Shown here one piece after another: positions 1-5,038 of a DNA stretch of 6,028 nt. Source of the DNA: Peptococcaceae bacterium (GTDB taxonomy: Bacteria > Bacillota > Desulfotomaculia > Desulfotomaculales > Desulfocucumaceae); contig JAAXTT010000090.1 of assembly GCA_013336365.1 (NCBI GenBank), forward strand, positions 1 to 6,028. The letters run 5' to 3'. The position numbers and the translations under genes were made by a program. Numbering within the stretch: the first letter of the stretch is position 1; the number at the start of each line of letters is the position of its first letter. Under the pieces are notes generated by a model. That model saw only the letters and a program-made list of their open reading frames with translations. It was not told where the DNA came from and ran no database searches.

Positions 1-926
1 CTGCCAGCAACCAATTCCTTCCCAGTAATGGCAGCCTGGTCCTTTACCCTGCCTTCAACCTTGACTTGAACCCACTTATGTTTATATTTTTTTGCTATAT
101 ATATACCGGTCTGACCATTCTTTTCCACAAGAGAATCAGTTTCTACAATAAAACCCGAGATTCTTTCTCCACTTAAGTCAAGCTTAATCCGTCTGTTTTT
201 GTAAAAAGATTCAGGATAACTGCCTACCTTAAGCAAAACATAGGAGCTTGGTTGACCAACCACTGAATCAATAATAACACCACCATAATACTCCTTATCC
301 CAAATAAAGGAAATTACTTTACCCTTAGCAATTCTATCCTTGGAAAAAGTTCCGGGAACCTCCAGGTAAATCATTAATGGAGCAAGGCTGTCAATTATCT
401 TAACAGCAGGCTGCCCCTTAACAAGCCTTGTAGGCTTATTAGCCCTATCATCCAATGCACTTAGGGTGCTTTTTGAAATTTTCAAGATATCTTTACTTCC
501 AAAATCCAGGATATCCTCATAGCCATCAACAGTCATAACCACCCCGGACTCAGGTGATCTGATGACCACAAAACCCGTTTTGGAATCAGTAGCTGAAAAA
601 TGTTCGGAAACCTCAATTTGGGCTATGGCCTCACCGGACCTGACTCTCTCTCCTTCCTCAACCAGAAGAGTCAGTTGACCATCAACCGGGGCATCAATAA
701 CTGTCTCCTTGCGAACCAGCAACCCCGGAGCAGGATATTTTTCCTCCAGCTCCCCAATTATTAAAGGACCGGTTTCCGATGAGCCAAGAAATCTCCAAAT
801 AAATAAAAATATTATCCCTATTGTAATAGCTAAAACAAATATCCTTTTTGAGCTCAAATAAGACCGGGCTATCTTTTTTTGGTGTGCCTGGTTATCAAGG
901 TCATCTCTTCCGGCACCCAAAATCAT
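1..926 (-). CDS. HlyD-like membrane-anchored adaptor protein, N-terminal part (3' end outside window)
   Basis: The frame is open from an ATG at 926 to the window edge (308 full codons). CAGGAG at 935-940, 8 nt upstream, supports this start. Residues 1-28 are charged and cytoplasmic, and about 29-46 form one hydrophobic anchor (IFVLAITIGIIFLFIW), so the rest is probably outside the membrane. Residues about 66-104 look like a biotinyl/lipoyl half-domain (APVDGQLTLLVEEGERVRSG), and a second half follows at about 122-145 (SPESGVVMTVDGYED). Beta-rich sequence follows. Only about 20 residues separate the two lipoyl halves, so the long alpha-helical hairpin that docks classical HlyD/MacA adaptors onto TolC is missing. 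No transporter gene is visible beside it. The family assignment is by motif pattern and the function is unknown. In Clostridia such genes often precede yggS and sepF, which suggests an envelope or division role (inference). Transcription probably starts at the sigma-H-like promoter at 961-990. Confidence 0.8.
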   Translation of the reverse strand, partial: MILGAGRDDLDNQAHQKKIARSYLSSKRIFVLAITIGIIFLFIWRFLGSSETGPLIIGELEEKYPAPGLLVRKETVIDAPVDGQLTLLVEEGERVRSGEAIAQIEVSEHFSATDSKTGFVVIRSPESGVVMTVDGYEDILDFGSKDILKISKSTLSALDDRANKPTRLVKGQPAVKIIDSLAPLMIYLEVPGTFSKDRIAKGKVISFIWDKEYYGGVIIDSVVGQPSSYVLLKVGSYPESFYKNRRIKLDLSGERISGFIVETDSLVEKNGQTGIYIAKKYKHKWVQVKVEGRVKDQAAITGKELVAG

Positions 927-960
927 TGCAATCACTCCTGAATAAAGATAGTCGTTTATG

Positions 961-990
961 TTATTCGACAGGAAAAAATTTATTTCCTGC
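961..990 (-). promoter_or_regulatory. Predicted sigma-H promoter of the HlyD-like gene
   Basis: Read on the minus strand, GCAGGAAAT (982-990) is followed by a 12-bp spacer and GTCGAATAA (961-969). This fits the B. subtilis sigma-H consensus RNAGGAWWW / 11-12 bp / RNNGAATWW at every specified position. The site is in the 98-bp gap between the response regulator and the HlyD-like gene. The expected start of transcription near 954 gives a leader of about 28 nt carrying the CAGGAG ribosome binding site. No good sigma-A promoter is visible here. The -35 element and spacer also form an inverted repeat with 7-bp arms, CAGGAAA/TTTCCTG (969-975 and 983-989), which could be an operator or a weak hairpin. 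The consensus match is direct observation; the use of sigma-H is inferred. Confidence 0.6.
964..972 (-). promoter_or_regulatory. Possible Spo0A box on the -10 element
   Basis: CCTGTCGAA matches the Spo0A-box consensus TTTGTCGAA at 7 of 9 positions, including the whole TGTCGAA core. It covers the upstream half of the predicted sigma-H -10 element, where binding of phosphorylated Spo0A would be expected to block transcription. Part of the match follows from the -10 sequence itself, so it could be coincidence. I saw no second TGTCGAA core in the window. Confidence 0.35.
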
Positions 991-1024
991 GAAATCATCA
1001 AATATTTTACAATAAGCCTTTAAA

Positions 1025-1735
1025 CTACTGTAGTTCCTTAAATGAATAACCTATTCCCCGAACAGTTTCAATAAACTGGGGACAGTCCGTAATTTGCTCG
1101 AATTTCTGTCTGATATGACGAATATGAACATCCACAGTTCGAGAATCACCAACATAATCATAGCCCCAAATTTTTTCCAAAAGATAATCCCTGGTAAAAA
1201 CCTTGCCTGGTTCTCTGGCTAAAAACCAAAGCAAATCAAACTCCTTGGGGGTCAAATCCTGACGCTGCCCATTTATCGTCACCATAAATCTGCTTTGATC
1301 AATTAGAAGAGGTCCTCTGCTAACGATAGAATCTTCACTTGAAATTGAATCTGATAAATTATCATCCTGCTGTCTTCGCAGACTGGCCTTGATTCTGGCC
1401 AATAACTCCCTGCTGCTGAAGGGTTTGGTTACATAATCATCGGCACCCATTTCCAGACCCAAAACCTTATCCAATTCTTCGCCTCGAGCACTAAGCATAA
1501 TAATTGGAATTTTTCTGGTAACCTCACTGCTGCGAAGCTCTCTACAAACAGCAAGTCCATCCAGCTTGGGCAACATCACATCCAATAAAATCAAGTCTGG
1601 TTTTTCTCTCTGGGCAATAGTAACAGCACTTATTCCATCTGATGCCAAAATAACCTGATATCCTTCCCTCTCCAGATTATACTTTATCAGCTCCAAGATA
1701 TTTTGCTCATCATCCACAACCAGTATTCTGTACAA
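1025..1735 (-). CDS. OmpR/PhoB-family response regulator
   Basis: A 236-residue, full-length two-domain transcription factor of the cytoplasm. The receiver domain (about 1-120) has the acidic pair in VVDDE (D8, D9), the phosphorylated aspartate D52 in LLDVMLPKLDG, the switch residue S82 and the conserved lysine K104 in YVTKPF. A serine-rich acidic linker (about 122-140) leads to a winged-helix DNA-binding domain (about 141-234) with LTPKEFDLLWFL, the recognition-helix stretch SRTVDVHIRHIRQKF and the terminal wing VRGIGYSF. The start is TTG: the family N-terminus aligns exactly there and GGGAGGT lies just upstream. It follows pgeF by 26 bp, so it is probably cotranscribed with it. No histidine kinase gene adjoins it; the next gene encodes the HlyD-like protein. 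It resembles PhoB/WalR-type regulators, but the partner kinase and targets cannot be named. Confidence 0.93.
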   Translation of the reverse strand: MYRILVVDDEQNILELIKYNLEREGYQVILASDGISAVTIAQREKPDLILLDVMLPKLDGLAVCRELRSSEVTRKIPIIMLSARGEELDKVLGLEMGADDYVTKPFSSRELLARIKASLRRQQDDNLSDSISSEDSIVSRGPLLIDQSRFMVTINGQRQDLTPKEFDLLWFLAREPGKVFTRDYLLEKIWGYDYVGDSRTVDVHIRHIRQKFEQITDCPQFIETVRGIGYSFKELQ

Positions 1736-1743
1736 AAGAAAAT

Positions 1744-1750
1744 ACCTCCC
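1744..1750 (-). promoter_or_regulatory. Ribosome binding site that decides the TTG start of the response regulator
   Basis: GGGAGGT on the minus strand ends 8 nt before the TTG at 1733-1735. A gene finder restricted to ATG would truncate the receiver domain. The TTG gives the canonical N-terminus (MYRILVVDDE) and has a near-consensus Shine-Dalgarno sequence at normal spacing. Confidence 0.8.
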
Positions 1751-1761
1751 TCAATCTTCAC

Positions 1762-2607
1762 CTAAATCTTGAGACCCATAAGAGAAGCCATCCGCCCACA
1801 GTCACCCTTTTGACCTCTGTAGGAAAAAAACAAATCCTGATTACAGGCTGTACAAATTCCTGAAAGAAAAATACTTTCCTCTGCAAGCCCTGCATTTATC
1901 ATAATGTCTTTGTTAAGCAGTGGCAAATCCAACCTCCAGTGCCCCTGCTTAACAAAAGAAAAATATTTCTCAGGCTCTAACCATTTTTCAGCAACATTCT
2001 CACGCACCAACTCATCAACCTCATAACAACATGCTCCAATTGACGGACCAATAACCGCCAAGCAATCCTCAGGTTTTACTTTGTAGGATTTATTCATCGC
2101 AAAAATTGCAGATTCTGCAATTTTTGCCACTGAACCTCTCCAACCTGCATGGACAAGTCCAATCACCTTTTTTACCGGATCAACCAGAAAAATAGGCACA
2201 CAGTCAGCATAAAAGCTTGCTAACAGCAAACCCGGGACATTTGTAATCAGTCCGTCAGTGTCTGAAATCGAATCAAGATAACTTATATTCCCTCTGCCTT
2301 TATCTATCTCACTTACAGTCCTTATTGAAGTGCCATGGACCTGCTGTCCACAAACCATCTGCTTAAGATTATAACCAAGTGCCTGAGCAGCCTTTTCTCG
2401 GTTGGCCACAACCCTGTCAGCTCTGTCATTGTCCGTAAAGGTCATATTAAGAGAATTACATGAGCCCTGACTGAAGCCTCCCTGTCTGGTGGTAAAGGCA
2501 TGATTCACTATACCGGTTTTCTCAAGCAAATCAAAGCTAAGGTATCTTAATCCCTGAAACTCTCTGATCTGCTGATAAACACTATTATTGACCAATTTCT
2601 TTTTCAT
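1762..2607 (-). CDS. pgeF: Peptidoglycan editing factor PgeF (YfiH/YlmD, laccase-domain family)
   Basis: A 281-residue cytoplasmic metalloenzyme of the DUF152/multicopper-polyphenol-oxidoreductase-like family. E. coli YfiH hydrolyses the mis-made precursor UDP-MurNAc-L-Ser; relatives also show purine nucleoside phosphorylase or adenosine deaminase activity, so the substrate here is uncertain. The metal-binding triad is visible: H91 in QQVHG, C136 in YADCVPI and H153 in HAGWRG, equivalent to YfiH H71, C107 and H124. Other family marks are the N-terminal FTTRQGGFSQG (about 38-48), IGPSIGACCYEV (about 186-197) and the C-terminal FFSYRGQKGDCGR. Length is normal with a slightly long N-terminus. 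The ATG lies inside the last codons of the upstream hydrolase gene (23-bp overlap) with GGAG 7 nt upstream, which suggests translational coupling. The gene carries an unusual perfect inverted repeat at 2099-2127. Confidence 0.93.
   Translation of the reverse strand: MKKKLVNNSVYQQIREFQGLRYLSFDLLEKTGIVNHAFTTRQGGFSQGSCNSLNMTFTDNDRADRVVANREKAAQALGYNLKQMVCGQQVHGTSIRTVSEIDKGRGNISYLDSISDTDGLITNVPGLLLASFYADCVPIFLVDPVKKVIGLVHAGWRGSVAKIAESAIFAMNKSYKVKPEDCLAVIGPSIGACCYEVDELVRENVAEKWLEPEKYFSFVKQGHWRLDLPLLNKDIMINAGLAEESIFLSGICTACNQDLFFSYRGQKGDCGRMASLMGLKI
2099..2127. repeat. Perfect inverted repeat with 14-bp arms inside pgeF
   Basis: The arm GCAAAAATTGCAGA (2099-2112, plus strand) and its exact reverse complement TCTGCAATTTTTGC (2114-2127) are separated by one base. 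As RNA this would be a 13-bp stem with a 3-nt loop. It encodes residues about 161-170 (AKIAESAIFA), directly after the catalytic HAGWRG. No T-run follows either arm, so it is not a standard terminator. Its role is unknown; it may be a coding-region hairpin or the product of palindrome-templated mutation. Confidence 0.8.
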
Positions 2608-4162
2608 CAGCTTTCTCCAGTTTTTCCAGCAATACCTCTAAGTCATTCAGTTGATGCATAATGCTGGTAAGCTCTTTTTCCCCCTTGCTCCGGTCAATAA
2701 TTCTCTGCAATTTCTCACTGACTGCTCTTTGAGCATCAGAAACCTGTTCCTTGGTATATGCTGCAGCAACAGTAATATCATATTCATCCTGCCATTTTGG
2801 AATCTCTATTTTGATGGCATATTTTTCCTCAATTAATTGCCCAAGAGCTTCTGCTGCTTCAAGCTCACCATGGACCAAAAATATCTTCTTGGGTTTTTTT
2901 GAGAAGCCTGCTACCCAATCCAAAAGCCCCTCCTGGTCAGCATGGGCAGAATAGCCATCGATTTTACGAATATCCGCTCTAACCTTAATCTCTTCCCCAT
3001 ATATTCTTAAAAAATCAACACCCTCAAGTAACTTTGCCCCTTTTGTCCCCGGTGCCTGATACCCTACAAAAAGAATTGTAGCTTCCGGTCTCCAAAGATT
3101 ATGTCTGAGATGATGCTTTATTCTGCCTGCATCACACATACCACTGGCGGAAATTATTACTGCACCCTTTTTTATATTATTAAGGGCAATCGAATCCTCC
3201 ATAGTTTTGGAATATTTCAGACTCGGCATATTTAAAGGATTTTCACCTCTTCTGATAATTTCCCTAGTAGCATCATCAAAGTATGCCTCATGAAGCTTAA
3301 ACACCTCCGTGGCCGCAATTGCCATAGGACTGTCAATATATATATCCATGGGAGGGAAACGACCCTCTCTTACAAGAAGATTAATTTCATAAAGCAGATC
3401 CTGAGTTCTTTCTACTGCAAAGGCCGGAATAATAAGATTTCCACCCTTTTTATGCGTTTCCCAAGCAATATCGTGTAAAATCTCTACCGTGTTCTGTCTA
3501 TCCTCATGACTTCTTTTTCCATAGGTTGATTCCATTACAACATAATCAGCCTCGTCAATAACAGTTGGGTCAAATAAAAATGGCTTTTCCTTGTTTCCTA
3601 GGTCACCGCTAAAAACCAGCTTTGTTTTCTCCCCGGCCTCATTAACCCATAACTCCAATATTGCCGAACCTAAAATGTGTCCCGCATCGTTATACCTAAC
3701 CTCTATTTCTGGGGTCAGCTTTATCCTCTCTTGATAATTAACCCTCTGAAATCTTTTTAACGATTCTATTGCATCATCCTCTGTGTATATGGGAACCAGT
3801 AAGGGATTACCAACTCGCAGATTTTTTCGATTTATCTTTTCAACCTCATTTTCCTGAATATATCCACTGTCAGGCAGCATTACCTCGCACAAATCCACCG
3901 TTGCCTTTGTAGCCAGTATTTTCCCTCGATATCCATGTTTTATAAGCTTGGGCAGCATCCCGCTGTGATCTATATGGGCATGAGTCAACAGAACAAAATC
4001 GATAGTTTCGGGATTAAACAAAAAGGGCTTGTAGTTTCTTTCCCGAATATACTTGGGACCTTGAAACATTCCGCAATCAACCATTACCTTGCTGCGCTTA
4101 GTTTCTATTAGAAAACATGAGCCTGTTACTGTGTGAGCGGCACCCAAAAAGGTTATTTTCAT
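2585..4162 (-). CDS. Metallo-beta-lactamase/beta-CASP hydrolase, probable RNase (COG1236, YSH1-like)
   Basis: A 525-residue cytoplasmic enzyme of the beta-CASP family, which in bacteria cuts RNA using two zinc ions. The metallo-beta-lactamase core has HTVTGS near the N-terminus, DCGMFQG, the HAHIDH metal motif (about 61-66), AGHILGSA (H162) and FSGDLG (D187). The beta-CASP insert starts at MESTYGKRSH (motif A, E211) and includes PAFAVERTQ and SASGMCDAGRIKHHL. Motif B is GYSAHAD (H407) and motif C is LVHGE (H431). A charged, helical tail (about 465-525) looks coiled-coil forming. I chose the ATG at 4162: GGAGGG lies 6 nt upstream and MKITFLGAAHTVTG is the family N-terminus. An ATG 21 nt further upstream lacks a ribosome binding site, and using it would put the Shine-Dalgarno inside the gene. 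Transcription is probably from the promoter at 4204-4231. Its RNA substrate is unknown. Confidence 0.92.
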   Translation of the reverse strand: MKITFLGAAHTVTGSCFLIETKRSKVMVDCGMFQGPKYIRERNYKPFLFNPETIDFVLLTHAHIDHSGMLPKLIKHGYRGKILATKATVDLCEVMLPDSGYIQENEVEKINRKNLRVGNPLLVPIYTEDDAIESLKRFQRVNYQERIKLTPEIEVRYNDAGHILGSAILELWVNEAGEKTKLVFSGDLGNKEKPFLFDPTVIDEADYVVMESTYGKRSHEDRQNTVEILHDIAWETHKKGGNLIIPAFAVERTQDLLYEINLLVREGRFPPMDIYIDSPMAIAATEVFKLHEAYFDDATREIIRRGENPLNMPSLKYSKTMEDSIALNNIKKGAVIISASGMCDAGRIKHHLRHNLWRPEATILFVGYQAPGTKGAKLLEGVDFLRIYGEEIKVRADIRKIDGYSAHADQEGLLDWVAGFSKKPKKIFLVHGELEAAEALGQLIEEKYAIKIEIPKWQDEYDITVAAAYTKEQVSDAQRAVSEKLQRIIDRSKGEKELTSIMHQLNDLEVLLEKLEKADEKEIGQ

Positions 4163-4168
4163 TTCTAT

Positions 4169-4174
4169 CCCTCC
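4169..4174 (-). promoter_or_regulatory. Ribosome binding site fixing the start of the beta-CASP hydrolase
   Basis: GGAGGG sits 6 nt before the ATG at 4160-4162. It lies between this ATG and the upstream in-frame ATG at 4181-4183, so it can only serve the downstream one. Confidence 0.8.
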
Positions 4175-4203
4175 AAATATCATAGTATATCTTATATATT
4201 CTT

Positions 4204-4231
4204 ATTATAGATTGCTTACTGATTATATCAA
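4204..4231 (-). promoter_or_regulatory. Predicted sigma-A promoter for the hydrolase-pgeF-regulator unit
   Basis: TTGATA (4226-4231, 5 of 6 to TTGACA) is followed by a 16-bp spacer and a perfect TATAAT (4204-4209). The -35 element overlaps the last codons of the DUF975 gene. The expected start near 4197 gives a leader of about 35 nt containing the GGAGGG site. The 60-bp gap shows no terminator hairpin, so read-through from the DUF975 gene may add to expression. Confidence 0.6.
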
Positions 4232-4858
4232 ATCAACACTCTTTTCCTCTTGCATGTTCATCGTCATATCTTTTAAGTTTTTATAGAAATTTGCGGTTGC
4301 TGTTTTGATGTAGGGAATTAACCATAAAAAACCAATACCTAATGTCAGAATTGACAGGATTGCCCAGCCAATAAAGCTACAGTGCAAGGAAAAAAGTTTC
4401 CATTTATATCCCATCATCATTTTTTTGCTTCTATTTATAGCTTCCATCGCACCTAGACTTGGTTCATCGGATAAAATATAATATGCCATTGAAAAGCTAT
4501 AGGCTGCAATAATTCCGGGTATTATAAACAATAATAACCATAGAAATACAAATACACCAATCAAGATATTTAAGATAAGTGCTGAAGCAAGATTTTTAAA
4601 ACCATCGAATAGGTTTTCAAATCTGAATTCTTCTTTTCTTATTAATTTTAAAAAACATGATACAATGCCTAGATTTAACGGACCTGAAACGAGAAAACTA
4701 ATACCTGGACCAATTCGGGAAATTCCTCCGAGCATGCCGGCAATCAGAATTGCAACCAGGCATAAAAGTACAACCTTAACCCAATTACCTTGCAATTGCT
4801 CTCTGGAGAGTGTCCTAATCTGATAATTACTAATAATCTGATTGGTATAATTACTCAT
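4223..4858 (-). CDS. DUF975-family integral membrane protein
   Basis: A 211-residue multi-pass membrane protein of unknown function. Hydrophobic stretches are at about 28-46, 51-71, 91-125 (long enough for two passes, with a central IIPGIIAAY) and 158-184. Family marks in the second half are IPGIIAAYSFSMAYYILSD, the helix AMEAINRSKKMMMGYKWKLF and SFIGWAILSILTLGIGFLWL followed by PYI. The N-terminus (about 1-27) is polar and the C-terminal tail is charged. GGAGGTGGAG (4863-4872) precedes the ATG at normal distance. The gene looks more AT-rich than its neighbours: the blocks 4381-4440 and 4561-4620 have 17 G/C in 60, against 28 in 60 for 2881-2940 in the hydrolase. It stands alone between 165-bp and 60-bp gaps and may be a later insertion into this neighbourhood. 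Transcription probably starts in 4964-5005. DUF975 membership is by motif; the role is unknown. Confidence 0.85.
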   Translation of the reverse strand: MSNYTNQIISNYQIRTLSREQLQGNWVKVVLLCLVAILIAGMLGGISRIGPGISFLVSGPLNLGIVSCFLKLIRKEEFRFENLFDGFKNLASALILNILIGVFVFLWLLLFIIPGIIAAYSFSMAYYILSDEPSLGAMEAINRSKKMMMGYKWKLFSLHCSFIGWAILSILTLGIGFLWLIPYIKTATANFYKNLKDMTMNMQEEKSVDLI

Positions 4859-5023
4859 TTCACTCCACCTCCAATATCTTTATCAATCTGCTTGACCGAA
4901 TCACTCCCATATATTTAAAGAGGATACTAGACACAACCTAAACAACTATTGGTTATCATAATCATATTCTAATTATATTAACATATTCCTTCTAATACAG
5001 GTCAATACTATTCTCACCCTCTA
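4859..5023. other. Intergenic region between addA and the DUF975 gene
   Basis: These 165 AT-rich bases hold the likely promoters of the DUF975 gene and its GGAGGTGGAG ribosome binding site. I see no convincing hairpin with a T-run behind addA, so addA transcription may continue into the next gene. No tRNA, riboswitch or credible small gene is evident. Confidence 0.6.
4964..4992 (-). promoter_or_regulatory. Possible sigma-H-type promoter of the DUF975 gene
   Basis: GAAGGAATA (4984-4992) fits the sigma-H -35 consensus RNAGGAWWW fully. After 11 bp comes TTAGAATAT (4964-4972), which fits RNNGAATWW except for the first base. An alternative sigma-A reading uses TTGACC (5000-5005) and TAATAT (4975-4980) with a long 19-bp spacer; a perfect TATAAT at 4972-4977 lacks a -35 at proper distance. 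The start near 4957 would leave a leader of about 100 nt. Confidence 0.35.
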
Positions 5024-5038
5024 TTAAAAGGTCAATAC
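4999..5038. repeat. Two 10-bp direct repeats 30 bp apart
   Basis: AGGTCAATAC occurs at 4999-5008 and 5029-5038 (plus strand). The second copy lies in the last codons of addA and the first just upstream of the DUF975 promoter candidates. A spacing of 30 bp, about three helix turns, would suit a DNA-binding protein, but the copies are short and may be chance. Each also contains the -35-like TTGACC on the minus strand. Confidence 0.35.

Noticed and set aside
969..989. CAGGAAA/TTTCCTG inverted repeat as a terminator of the regulator operon
   Set aside because: The stem is short and AT-rich and no T-run follows on the minus strand. The bases are better explained by the sigma-H -35 element and its spacer.
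2651..2954. Two overlapping plus-strand open frames (2651-2836 and 2751-2954)
   Set aside because: They lie antisense inside the beta-CASP hydrolase gene, have no ribosome binding site or recognisable domain, and the minus-strand protein is conserved throughout.
3290..3478. Plus-strand open frame of 62 codons
   Set aside because: Antisense to the core of the beta-CASP hydrolase; no family resemblance and low-complexity composition.
4160..4183. Longer form of the beta-CASP hydrolase starting at the ATG at 4183
   Set aside because: It lacks a Shine-Dalgarno sequence, and its first seven codons contain the GGAGGG that serves the ATG at 4162, where family similarity begins.
4927..4965. 12-codon minus-strand open frame with two cysteines before the DUF975 gene
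   Set aside because: No ribosome binding site at proper distance, and the predicted transcription start near 4957 lies inside it. Frames of this size arise by chance.
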